Origin: Halobacteria archaeon
GTDB lineage: Bacteria > Pseudomonadota > Gammaproteobacteria > UBA9214
Length of the DNA: 12,419 nt
Direction: 5' to 3'
NCBI GenBank assembly: GCA_013041945.1
Contig: JABDRC010000298.1
Coordinates: forward strand, 1 to 12,419
The notes beneath the pieces were generated by a model. The model was not told the origin of the DNA. It made no database searches and saw only the letters and a list, made by a program, of their open reading frames with translations. Of the stretch, positions 5,592 through 12,419 are shown piece after piece; position 1 is the first letter of the stretch; each line of letters begins with the position of its first letter. Both the position numbers and the translations under genes were made by a program.

Positions 5592-6833
5592 ATGACCGAG
5601 ATTGCCGGACTGGTGGTGCTGCTGTTCCTGTCGGGGGTGTTTTCCGGTTCCGAGACGGCGCTGATAGCCCTGTCCATGGCCCGGGTCGATGCCCTGGTCA
5701 AGGAGGGCCGCAGCGGGGCGCATGCCCTGTATCGGCTCAAATCGGACCCGTCACGCATGCTCACCACCATCCTGATCGGCAATAACCTGGTCAATATCGC
5801 GGCCTCGGCAATGGCCACCGTCATGGCCACACGCTGGTTCGGCAGCGCCGGTCCGGGCATTGCCGTGGGCGTGCTCACGATGGTGATACTGATTTTCGGC
5901 GAGATTACACCGAAGAGCCTGGCGACGCGCTACCCGGAACGGATATCACTGTTCATCGCCCTGCCGATGCTGGGATTCATGCGCCTGATGTTTCCGTTTG
6001 TGTGGATGTTCGGACATCTCACCACCTGGGTATACAGCATGACGGGCGGGCGCGGGGACCCCACCGTGACCGAATCGGAGGTCATCAGCATGCTGAGTTA
6101 TGCGGAGAAGGAGGGGAGCATCGAGCGCGCTGAACGCAAGTTAATCGAGCGCGTGTTTGCATTCAATGATCTCAAGGTCCGGGATGTCATGACCCCGCAT
6201 GGCAGGATTTTCGCGCTGGATGGTAACCAGACGGTGGGCGAGGCCCTGGCCAGGGTTACCGGTGCGACGTTTTCGCGTATCCCGCTCTACGGCAAGCATC
6301 CCGATGACCTGAGAAAGGTCCTGTTCCTGCGCGATCTGCTGGAGGCCCTGGCTTCCGGAAATCTTGACACGACCCTGAATGATATAGCCCATGAGATGAT
6401 GTATGTGCCGCAGCAGCAGACCATCGCCGAGCTGTTCCAGCAATTGCGCAAGACCAGCCGGCAACTTGCCAGCGTGGTGGACGAATACGGCACGGTCCGC
6501 GGCATCGTGACCATGGAAGATCTCATGGAGGAGCTGGTGGGCGAGATCTATGACGAAACGGATATTGCTCCGCAGGAAATCACCCGGATTTCCGAACACG
6601 AGATCAGCGTCGATGGCGTTACGGAGCTGCGTGTGGTCGAGGAGTTCTTCCACATGGAACTGCCGGGCAAGCCAACCGATACGGTCAGCTTCTGGGTGCT
6701 GTCACATATCGAATACATACCGAAGGAACAGGAGGTTTTCACCATCGACGATCTTGAGGTCACGATTGTTAAGGCGTCCAGCAAGACCATCGAGCGGATC
6801 GTCATCCGCAGACTGGTTGCAGCCGCTGACTAG
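5592..6833 (+). CDS. HlyC/CorC-family (CNNM/CorB-like) divalent-cation transport protein
   Basis: The 413-residue inner-membrane protein is full length for the family. Residues 1-155 are the CNNM (DUF21) transmembrane domain, with SGSETALIALS (18-28), LIGNNLVNIAAS (61-72) and IFGEITPKSLATRYPE (101-116). A tandem CBS pair follows (about 197-320), beginning VRDVMTPHGRI (197-207; most relatives have Arg where His203 stands) and ending VDEYGTVRGIVTMEDLMEEL (296-315). A CorC_HlyC transporter-associated domain occupies about 330-410. E. coli CorB/YfjD has the same layout. Family members are linked to Mg2+/Co2+ export, with CBS domains sensing Mg-ATP. The ATG has only a weak GGGG 8 nt upstream. The gene converges on the CofD-like gene, and their stop codons overlap. 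Cation export may matter for polyphosphate counter-ions (inference). Confidence 0.9.
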   Translation: MTEIAGLVVLLFLSGVFSGSETALIALSMARVDALVKEGRSGAHALYRLKSDPSRMLTTILIGNNLVNIAASAMATVMATRWFGSAGPGIAVGVLTMVILIFGEITPKSLATRYPERISLFIALPMLGFMRLMFPFVWMFGHLTTWVYSMTGGRGDPTVTESEVISMLSYAEKEGSIERAERKLIERVFAFNDLKVRDVMTPHGRIFALDGNQTVGEALARVTGATFSRIPLYGKHPDDLRKVLFLRDLLEALASGNLDTTLNDIAHEMMYVPQQQTIAELFQQLRKTSRQLASVVDEYGTVRGIVTMEDLMEELVGEIYDETDIAPQEITRISEHEISVDGVTELRVVEEFFHMELPGKPTDTVSFWVLSHIEYIPKEQEVFTIDDLEVTIVKASSKTIERIVIRRLVAAAD

Positions 6834-6840
6834 GTCAGCG
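6824..6840. promoter_or_regulatory. Dyad spanning the shared CTAG stop codons of two convergent genes
   Basis: A perfect 7-bp inverted repeat (CGCTGAC 6824-6830, GTCAGCG 6834-6840) encloses TAG. The palindrome CTAG at 6830-6833 supplies TAG to the plus-strand CorC-family gene and TAG to the minus-strand CofD-like gene. No T tract follows on either strand, so a bidirectional intrinsic terminator is only a possibility. Confidence 0.4.
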
Positions 6841-8023
6841 ACAACAGGACCGAGAGCAGCAATTCGGTATCGTACCAGGGCGCACTCTGCTTGCTGACGA
6901 GGCGTGTATCGATGACATCGACACCCAGGTCCTGCAGGGCCGGGCCGGGCAGGGGTGGTGCGTAATTGCCGCGTTTGCTGTCGATGAGGACAAAATCAAG
7001 CAGCTTGCCGTTTTCGCCATTGCCGGCCTTCAGGTAATCAAGCAGCGTCAGTACAGAATCTTCCACGGACATCCCGATCTGTTCCGGGTCATGACCGAGA
7101 TTGGGAATGTAGATTTTCGGGCAATCGGCCCTGGCAATGGCCGGGCCAACACCCTGTGGCAGGAGATTTGCGACCAGGCTGGTATAGAAGCTGCCGGGTG
7201 GATAGCAGATCAGTTCAGCCTGTTCTATCAACCTGCGGTTCTTCTTGCGCATTTCAGCGGTAGCGGGGACGTACGTGTCCGGATCTCCCGACAAGAACAG
7301 CTCGCTGACAGGTGATGCCAGTGGTGCGGTTTCCTTGCCGGTCAGGCGGTGTTGTCCGGTAACGCAGCTGCCATCAGCCAGACGGGCCGCCAGATGCAGG
7401 TTATTGTTGACCACGGCACGTACCGTGCCGAGCACATTGACCAGCTTCGAAAACAGGAAAATAATCGGGTCCAGGTGCTTGTGGTTGTTCAGGTAACCGC
7501 CGGCAAGAATCAGGTTGCCGGTGCTGGCACTGTGCAGGTCGAAATCATCCGGCATCGCTTCACGAAAATAGCCGAGCTGGTTGCGGATCAGCCTGCGCAT
7601 GGGATTGGGGATTGCCGCGACCAGCGCTTCCTTGCCCCTGATCATGAGTTCCAGCCGGGTGAGCAGATCGCGATCCTTTCCTGTTGACGGAAAGCGATAG
7701 ACAAACAGCTTGTACACCTCCGGATTCCCGGTGATATTTTCGTCGGCCAGGGCGGTCAGGCGGCTGCGGAGGTCGCCGATCGATGGCATGTCGAATGCCT
7801 TGCGGAGCTTTGCCGAACTGCCGCCGGAATCGAAGGGTGTTACCAGGTGAATGGAATTGTGCGTATACCGCTTCAGACTGCGGCTGATGCCGGTCAGTGC
7901 GGTGCCGCCGCTGAAAAACAGCATGCGCGGACCGAGTTCCGGCGCTTTCAGGTAACGACCGATTTTTACCGGATCCGGCAACCTTGCCGTGCGAGTGATG
8001 CGTACCGGCTTGTTTGCAGCCAC
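6830..8023 (-). CDS. CofD/YvcK-related protein of the GAK system
   Basis: The 397-residue protein belongs to the CofD/YvcK fold family. It carries FFSGGTALTGISRSLKRY (36-53), VTPFDSGGSSAKLRKAF (61-77) followed by GDLRSRLTALAD (83-94), STGNLILAGGYL (167-178) and PPGSFYTSLVANLLPQGV (275-292). CofD transfers a phospholactyl-type group in F420 synthesis and YvcK binds UDP-sugars; neither activity can be assumed here. Because an ATP-grasp and an HprK-related gene follow in the divergent operon, I assign it to the CofD-related family of the GAK system. The N-terminal 30 residues are basic and probably flexible. The start is GTG (8023-8021) with GGAAG 7 nt upstream; no ATG fits better. The 139-bp divergent region to the Nudix gene suggests co-regulation with the other GAK genes. 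Confidence 0.85.
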   Translation of the reverse strand: MAANKPVRITRTARLPDPVKIGRYLKAPELGPRMLFFSGGTALTGISRSLKRYTHNSIHLVTPFDSGGSSAKLRKAFDMPSIGDLRSRLTALADENITGNPEVYKLFVYRFPSTGKDRDLLTRLELMIRGKEALVAAIPNPMRRLIRNQLGYFREAMPDDFDLHSASTGNLILAGGYLNNHKHLDPIIFLFSKLVNVLGTVRAVVNNNLHLAARLADGSCVTGQHRLTGKETAPLASPVSELFLSGDPDTYVPATAEMRKKNRRLIEQAELICYPPGSFYTSLVANLLPQGVGPAIARADCPKIYIPNLGHDPEQIGMSVEDSVLTLLDYLKAGNGENGKLLDFVLIDSKRGNYAPPLPGPALQDLGVDVIDTRLVSKQSAPWYDTELLLSVLLSLT

Positions 8024-8162
8024 TTTTCGACTTCCGCCTTATCCCTGAATGTTAATGTTGTGCCTGCCGGCATGCCCGGCAATCGATGTCCGAATGTACA
8101 GCTTCCATCATATTCCATTACACTAAACAATATATGCATGCCAGTAAAATAAAAACGGCTTC
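8024..8162. promoter_or_regulatory. Divergent promoter region between the CofD-like gene and the Nudix/GAK operon
   Basis: The 139-bp region becomes AT-rich towards the Nudix gene. A direct repeat TTCCAT occurs at 8103-8108 and 8113-8118, one helical turn apart, and could bind a regulator. On the minus strand TATGAT (8112-8107, 5/6 of TATAAT) is a candidate -10 for the CofD-like gene. A 5-bp stem with a 5-nt loop (GCCGG/CCGGC, 8066-8080) lies in its leader. No Shine-Dalgarno sequence precedes the Nudix ATG. Confidence 0.4.
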
Positions 8163-8636
8163 ATGGATACGCTGACACCGCCAATACGCAATGCTGCCCG
8201 TGCAGTCATCGTACGGGACAACAGCATCCTGTTGTTGCGCAAAGAGGGTTATGCGGAGGGTGAACGCTACGCCCTGCCGGGCGGCGGGCAGGACCTCGGC
8301 GAAACCCTGGAGCAGGCCCTGGTCCGGGAGTGCTTCGAGGAAATCGGCACCCGCGTACAGATCCGTGACCTTGTGCATGTGGCCGATACGTTCAAGCCAC
8401 GTGATACCTCGCCGGCAAGCACCCGGCACCTGGTCGAGTTTCTGTTCGATTGCAGCATTCCCGGCGACTATGCACCGTGCAACGGCCATCACCCGGACAA
8501 ACACCAGGTTGCGGTGGTCTGGGTCAGGCTGGCTGAGCTGGCCGGCATGCCGCTGTATCCACGGTCACTGGCCGCCTTCCTCTCCGGGGTTCCTGACAGG
8601 CCAGGCCCGACTTACCTGGGGAGTATTGACTGGTAA
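8163..8636 (+). CDS. Nudix hydrolase
   Basis: The 157-residue protein carries a complete Nudix box: G41-x5-E47-x7-R55-E56-C-F-E59-E60-x-G62. The glutamates that bind Mg2+ are all present, so it should be active. Nudix enzymes cleave nucleoside diphosphates linked to another group (NDP-sugars, NADH, dinucleoside polyphosphates, diphosphoinositols or oxidised nucleotides). Selectivity cannot be read from sequence. The box follows ALPGGG, typical of small single-domain members. As first gene of the operon it overlaps the next gene by one base in a UAAUG junction, which argues for translational coupling. This suggests it handles a substrate or by-product of the GAK enzymes (inference). The ATG lacks a clear ribosome site. 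Confidence 0.9.
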   Translation: MDTLTPPIRNAARAVIVRDNSILLLRKEGYAEGERYALPGGGQDLGETLEQALVRECFEEIGTRVQIRDLVHVADTFKPRDTSPASTRHLVEFLFDCSIPGDYAPCNGHHPDKHQVAVVWVRLAELAGMPLYPRSLAAFLSGVPDRPGPTYLGSIDW

Positions 8637-10276
8637 TGCGGATCCCGAAGAATATTCGTGACAACCTGCGATTCCTGATTACCGAGGTCGGCTCGCAGGT
8701 TGCAACTCTGCGGAAGTGCTTCAAGGCGGCCTCACTTGCGGATGCGCAACGAATCCTCGAGCGTAGCGGCTACGCCTATAATCTGATGCTGCGTATCCAC
8801 GAGGCTTGCCAGAATCGTACTGCCAGACCGGGACGGTCTGCGTCGGACATCAATACGGCACGCGCCATCGAGTCCATTGCAACCGAGCTGGAGCGTATCA
8901 GCGGATTGTGCCGTGCATGTGTGAAGCAGCTGGAGCAGCTGGAGAGCCGCCGCTGGCCGGGGGCGGAAACCTACCGGTTCATGTTGAAAAAAACAGCCAG
9001 GACAATCGACCGGATAGAGCCCGCAGTGCGCAGTAATGATACCCGGCTTGCCATGAAAATCGGCCAGATCAAGCCCGAGCTGGACAAGGCGTATAACCGG
9101 CTGATGAAGAAATACACGGCCGGCCTGAAGAAAAGCAAACATACCGAGGACCTGGTGACGGGGCTGCTCATGGCGCATGATGTCGACCAGATGGGTGATG
9201 CATTGCTGGATATCAGTGAGGCCATCATTTCCGCCAACCTCGGGCAGCCCATGAATATCGAGCGCTACCACTCCCTGCGCGCATCGGTCGGACAGCTGGA
9301 CAAGGTTGACGACCCGTCGTCACTGGTGGTCGAGCCGCTGGCCGAGACACGCTCCGGCAGCGGGATATCGGGCATTGGCCTGCCGGACGGACGAGCGGGC
9401 GACTATGTCGCGATTTACAAGGACGGCAAGAAGCACAAGCTGCGCGAAGAACGCAAGGGGTTGAAAAGCTGGCAGGAAAAATTTCCGGGGCTTGCGCCGC
9501 GGGTTCTTTCCTACCGGAAGCGCGGCCAGTCTGCCTCGCTGCTGATCGAACACCTGGCCGGATTGACCTTCGAGCAGGTGCTGTTGCATGAATCAACCGG
9601 CTTGCTGAAAGAAACCCTGGCGCAGCTGAACGCAACCATGGCCAGGGTGTGGCAGGAAACCCGCTCCGGGAAACCGGTTGCAGCCGGTTTCATGCGCCAG
9701 CTGTCAAGGCGCCTGGAGGAGGTGTACATGATCCATCCGGAGTTTCGCCAGCGTGACGGCGACATCTGCGGCCAGCCGGTGCCCTCGTTTGGCGCATTGC
9801 TGAAAAAGGCACACGCCAGGGAGTCGAAAATCAGTCCGCCGTTCTCCGTTTATATTCATGGCGATTTCAACGTCGATAATATTATCTATGACCCGGTCGG
9901 CAAGAAGATCAGTTTCATCGATCTGCACCGTTCGCGCTACATGGACTACGTGCAGGATGTCTCGGTCTTTATGGTGTCCAATTATCGCCTGCAGATATTC
10001 GATGCGCCGATGCGCCGGCGGATACTGGAACTTACCCACGAGTTCTACCGCTTTGCATCGACGTTTGCACGCAAGTCCGGTGACCGCACGTTCGAGCTGC
10101 GGCTGGCGCTGGGGCTGGCGCGCTCGTTTGCCACGTCGACCCGCTTTATCCTGGACAAATCGCTGGCGAGCGCCATGTTTCTGCGCTCGCGTTACCTGAT
10201 CGAGCAGGTGCTGGCCACGAAATCCGCCGACCAGAAGTCGTTCCGGGTGCCCGTCAGGGAGATCTTCATTGGCTGA
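8636..10276 (+). CDS. PhoU-like helical domain fused to an aminoglycoside-phosphotransferase-fold kinase
   Basis: The 546-residue protein has two regions. Residues about 10-220 are helical and PhoU-like: a first motif IATELERISGLCRACVKQL and, about 110 residues later, AHDVDQMGDALLDISEAII, echoing the paired metal-binding motifs of PhoU. Residues about 250-535 form an APH/choline-kinase-type domain. An N-lobe segment (DYVAIYKDGKKHKLREERKG, 256-275) and the hinge LLIEHLAGLTFEQV precede the catalytic loop HGDFNVDN (408-415: Asp410 base, Asn415 metal ligand) and the metal-binding FIDLH with Asp429. All key kinase residues are kept, so it probably phosphorylates a small molecule or protein. It is not an antibiotic-resistance enzyme by context. 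The ATG overlaps the Nudix stop by one base, and the 3' end overlaps the ATP-grasp gene by 8 nt. The PhoU-like assignment is less certain than the kinase. Confidence 0.8.
   Translation: MRIPKNIRDNLRFLITEVGSQVATLRKCFKAASLADAQRILERSGYAYNLMLRIHEACQNRTARPGRSASDINTARAIESIATELERISGLCRACVKQLEQLESRRWPGAETYRFMLKKTARTIDRIEPAVRSNDTRLAMKIGQIKPELDKAYNRLMKKYTAGLKKSKHTEDLVTGLLMAHDVDQMGDALLDISEAIISANLGQPMNIERYHSLRASVGQLDKVDDPSSLVVEPLAETRSGSGISGIGLPDGRAGDYVAIYKDGKKHKLREERKGLKSWQEKFPGLAPRVLSYRKRGQSASLLIEHLAGLTFEQVLLHESTGLLKETLAQLNATMARVWQETRSGKPVAAGFMRQLSRRLEEVYMIHPEFRQRDGDICGQPVPSFGALLKKAHARESKISPPFSVYIHGDFNVDNIIYDPVGKKISFIDLHRSRYMDYVQDVSVFMVSNYRLQIFDAPMRRRILELTHEFYRFASTFARKSGDRTFELRLALGLARSFATSTRFILDKSLASAMFLRSRYLIEQVLATKSADQKSFRVPVREIFIG
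10256..10261 (+). promoter_or_regulatory. Ribosome binding site that decides the TTG start of the ATP-grasp gene
   Basis: AGGGAG lies inside the end of the kinase gene, 7 nt before TTG at 10269. It is the best Shine-Dalgarno match in the operon. It favours the TTG over later GTG codons, which would cut into the first beta strand. Confidence 0.65.
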
Positions 10277-11159
10277 TTACCGCATAGGCGTGGTCGGAAT
10301 ACCCGGCAAATGGTCCACCGAGGTGCTGGCCGATGCCGTCGAGGCGGCAACCGGTTACCGGCTGGTCATCGACATGGACAGCGTCAGTCTCGACCTGGAG
10401 CGGCGGCGGCTGCTGTTCGGGGATTCGGATCTGTGCCGGCTGGATGCGCTGATCGTCAAGAAGATCAGCGCCCGCTACAGTCCCAACACCCTGGACCGGC
10501 TGGAGTTGCTGCGGGTGGCCGAAGCGGCGGGTGTGAGGGTGTTCAGCCGTGCGGAGAATATGCTGCGTCTGATTGACCGCCTCAGCTGTACCGTGACACT
10601 GCGCAACGCCGGCATACCCATGCCGGCCACCCGGGTTACGGAAAATATCGCGGCGGCGGTCAGTGCCGTCCAGGCGTTCGGCAGTGCCGTGTTCAAGCCG
10701 CTGTATTCCACCAAGGCGCGCGGCATGTGCGTGATCGATGCCGGCGACGATGTGGCACAGATCGAACACGCGATAGGTACATTTCATGCGGACAACCCGA
10801 TGATGTATATACAGCAGAAGCTTGACCTGCCGGGACGCGATCTGGGCATGGTTTTTCTGGGTGGCGAATATCTCGGCAGCTATGCCCGGGTATCGGGCGA
10901 TGAAGCCTGGAACACGACGATCCACAGTGGCGGCCGCTATGCACCACATGAGCCGGACGACAGTGTGATCGATCTTGCACGACGCGCCCAGGTGCCGTTC
11001 GGCATGGATTTCACCACGGTGGATGTGGCCGAGACCCGTGATGGTCCGATCGTCTTCGAGGTGTCCGCGTTCGGCGGTTTTCGTGGCGCGAAAGAGGGCA
11101 TCGGTATCGATGCCGCGCAGTTATATACACAGTATGTACTGAATGAACTGAAGGACTGA
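10269..11159 (+). CDS. RimK-like ATP-grasp enzyme of the GAK system
   Basis: The 296-residue ATP-grasp protein is related to RimK-type ligases, which join a carboxylate to an amine through an acyl-phosphate. Visible elements are an N-terminal Rossmann-like strand (YRIGVVGIPGKWSTE, 4-18), the ATP-binding lysine in VFKPLYSTKARGM (141-153), the segment LPGRDLGMVFLGGEYLGSY (187-205) and the metal-binding end GMDFTTVDVAETRDGP with Asp252, then VFEVSAFGGFRG (262-273). In RimK the last motif is E-V-N; here Asn is Ser266, an unusual ligand that may be a family trait. The start is TTG at 10269, supported by AGGGAG 7 nt upstream and an 8-nt overlap with the kinase gene. Its position between the kinase gene and an HprK-related gene is what identifies it as the GAK member. 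The substrate is unknown. Confidence 0.85.
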   Translation: MADYRIGVVGIPGKWSTEVLADAVEAATGYRLVIDMDSVSLDLERRRLLFGDSDLCRLDALIVKKISARYSPNTLDRLELLRVAEAAGVRVFSRAENMLRLIDRLSCTVTLRNAGIPMPATRVTENIAAAVSAVQAFGSAVFKPLYSTKARGMCVIDAGDDVAQIEHAIGTFHADNPMMYIQQKLDLPGRDLGMVFLGGEYLGSYARVSGDEAWNTTIHSGGRYAPHEPDDSVIDLARRAQVPFGMDFTTVDVAETRDGPIVFEVSAFGGFRGAKEGIGIDAAQLYTQYVLNELKD

Positions 11160-11171
11160 GGCCGTGACGGG

Positions 11172-12269
11172 ATGGTTATGAACGACACACTGGAATCTGT
11201 CGCAAGCGATTTGCAGGGCGGGGCGGAACTGTGCGCCGATGAACTCTGCCTGGCGCCGGGCGGTTGCACGCTGCGGCTGCGTTCCAATTCGGCCGAACTG
11301 ATCGCCCTGCTTGCCGATTATTTTTCCCATGTCGCCGTTGCTGCGACAGTGCCGGAGATCGACATCATTGCCATCGAACGTGATGCGCCTGAAACAGGGC
11401 TGGCGTTTGTCGACTGGAAGCGCGAACCGGGCAAGACCGGACGCAAGGACAGCTATGCGGATCTGCCCGGCGGGCGTGTCGTACGCAAGGTCCGTACCGG
11501 CATGGTGTTCCTGCAAAGCGAGCCTCACCGGATTGCCGCCGGCCCCTGCATCCAGTATGCAAACCAGGTCATCAACTACATCAATTCACAGTACATGAAC
11601 TGGCTGCAGCACCGTGGCTGGCTGATATGTCACGCGGCCGGACTGGTTTACCAGGGCCGGGGTCTGGGTATCGCCGGCTTCTCCGGCGGGGGCAAATCAA
11701 CCCTCATGCTGCATATGCTCGCTGACGATGCGGTGTCCTACCTGACCAATGACCGCCTGTTTATACGCGCCGGCCCGGACGGTGTCGGGGCGCGCGGCAT
11801 TCCGAAGTTGCCACGCGTCAATCCCGGTACCATCGTGCATAATCCGAAACTGCACGGCCTGATCCCTGCCCGGCAGCGGGAGGCCCTGCTGAACATGCCG
11901 TCGCAGCAACTGTGGGAACTGGAAGACAAGTATGACGTCTACGTCGACCGTGTTTACGGCGACGGTCGCATCGTCCAGCAGGCGGCACTGGCAGCTGTTC
12001 TGATACTCAACTGGCAGCGCGATGCCGACGCCGAACTGACGGTCAGGGCGGTCGATCTGGCACAGCGGCCTGATTTGCTGGCCGCGCTGATGAAATCACC
12101 GGGGCCGTTTTACTCGTACCCGGACGGACGCTTTCAGCGGGATACGGATGACTTTGACGAGCCCGCTTATCTGGATACATTAGGGCAGGTTGTCGTCTAC
12201 GAGGCGTGCGGGCGCATTGATTTTTCCGGCATGGCCCGCCGTTGTATTGAAGAGATACTGACAGGATAA
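11172..12269 (+). CDS. HprK-related kinase of the GAK system (type B-like)
   Basis: This 365-residue protein has a C-terminal P-loop domain like HPr kinase/phosphorylase. HAAGLVYQGRGLGIAGFSGG (154-173) leads into Walker A GFSGGGKST (169-177), and LTNDRLFI (191-198) places an acidic residue where HprK has its catalytic Asp. HprK phosphorylates a serine on HPr; HprK-related proteins act on unknown targets. The N-terminal 150 residues are not recognisable. Length and neighbours fit the HprK-related kinase B family of the GAK system. It starts 12 nt after the ATP-grasp stop. Two in-frame ATGs compete: 11172 and 11178. The second (MNDTLESV) has GGG at a better distance and may be the true start. 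No HPr-like substrate gene is seen in the window. Confidence 0.8.
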   Translation: MVMNDTLESVASDLQGGAELCADELCLAPGGCTLRLRSNSAELIALLADYFSHVAVAATVPEIDIIAIERDAPETGLAFVDWKREPGKTGRKDSYADLPGGRVVRKVRTGMVFLQSEPHRIAAGPCIQYANQVINYINSQYMNWLQHRGWLICHAAGLVYQGRGLGIAGFSGGGKSTLMLHMLADDAVSYLTNDRLFIRAGPDGVGARGIPKLPRVNPGTIVHNPKLHGLIPARQREALLNMPSQQLWELEDKYDVYVDRVYGDGRIVQQAALAAVLILNWQRDADAELTVRAVDLAQRPDLLAALMKSPGPFYSYPDGRFQRDTDDFDEPAYLDTLGQVVVYEACGRIDFSGMARRCIEEILTG

Positions 12270-12289
12270 CTCGATGGCGGGTGATTACC

Positions 12290-12419
12290 ATGACACATGA
12301 ACTGCTGATTCTCCGACACGGCAAGTCCGACTGGGACGCCGGAACCGATGATTATCACCGTCCACTCAAGGACCGGGGCAAACGTGGCGCGCAACGCATG
12401 GGTGTCTGGTTGCTGCAGC
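12290..12419 (+). CDS. sixA: SixA-like phosphohistidine phosphatase (partial, runs off the right edge)
   Basis: The first 43 residues are visible. They begin MTHELLILRHGKSDWDAGTD and continue with the family element RPLKDRGKRGAQRMG. The RHG motif (residues 9-11) carries the histidine that is phosphorylated during catalysis in the histidine-phosphatase superfamily, and RHGKSDW is typical of the short SixA group, which removes phosphate from phosphohistidine on carrier proteins. The gene begins 20 nt after the HprK-related gene on the same strand, so it is probably the last visible member of the operon. The ATG at 12290 has GGCGGGTG 6-8 nt upstream; an in-frame GTG at 12281 is a possible alternative. 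A phosphatase next to an HprK-type kinase suggests opposing activities, although serine and histidine phosphorylation differ. Confidence 0.8.
   Translation, partial: MTHELLILRHGKSDWDAGTDDYHRPLKDRGKRGAQRMGVWLLQ

Noticed and set aside
8636..10276. Aminoglycoside resistance gene
   Set aside because: The phosphotransferase fold is shared with many metabolic kinases. The fused helical domain and GAK operon context do not suggest resistance.

Overview
The window is a GC-rich, densely packed stretch of bacterial chromosome. The gene content (orphan ParA-type ATPase, CYTH/CHAD protein, CNNM/CorC exporter, PstS/PhoU genes and a GAK-type gene set) fits a proteobacterium, most likely a gammaproteobacterium of the Chromatiales/Ectothiorhodospiraceae kind. 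That placement is inference from gene content and style, since no rRNA or tRNA is present. I see no insertion sequence, phage gene, CRISPR array or tRNA.

Left half (1-5279, all minus strand, read right to left). A degenerate-CYTH/CHAD protein is followed after 1 nt by an orphan ParA-like ATPase. Next comes a small helix-hairpin-helix protein with a (KKG)8 tail, then a PstS-like phosphate-binding protein, then a PhoU domain fused to a low-molecular-weight phosphatase-like domain that has lost its catalytic Cys and Arg. The first 18 codons of one more minus-strand gene run off the left edge. A convincing Pho-box-plus-10 promoter lies upstream of pstS, and a 12-bp hairpin separates pstS from the phoU fusion. 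The theme is phosphate sensing and polyphosphate binding.

Middle (5280-8162). A divergent, AT-rich promoter region contains a possible 35-codon ORF. It leads to a complete CNNM/CBS/CorC-family membrane protein on the plus strand. That gene runs convergently into a CofD/YvcK-like gene on the minus strand. The two stop codons share the palindrome CTAG inside a longer dyad.

Right half (8163-12419, plus strand). A tightly coupled operon encodes a Nudix hydrolase, a PhoU-like helical domain fused to an aminoglycoside-phosphotransferase-fold kinase, a RimK-like ATP-grasp enzyme (TTG start), an HprK-related kinase and the start of a SixA-like phosphohistidine phosphatase. The divergent CofD-like gene, the ATP-grasp gene and the HprK-related gene together match the functionally uncharacterised set that protein-family curators call the GAK system. 

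Taken together, the window joins a GAK system to phosphate and polyphosphate hardware: two PhoU-like fusions, PstS, CHAD, Nudix and SixA. The working idea is a phosphate-responsive phosphoryl-transfer or ligation pathway whose substrate is unknown. The two multidomain proteins (PhoU plus dead phosphatase, and PhoU-like plus kinase) are the most unusual parts.
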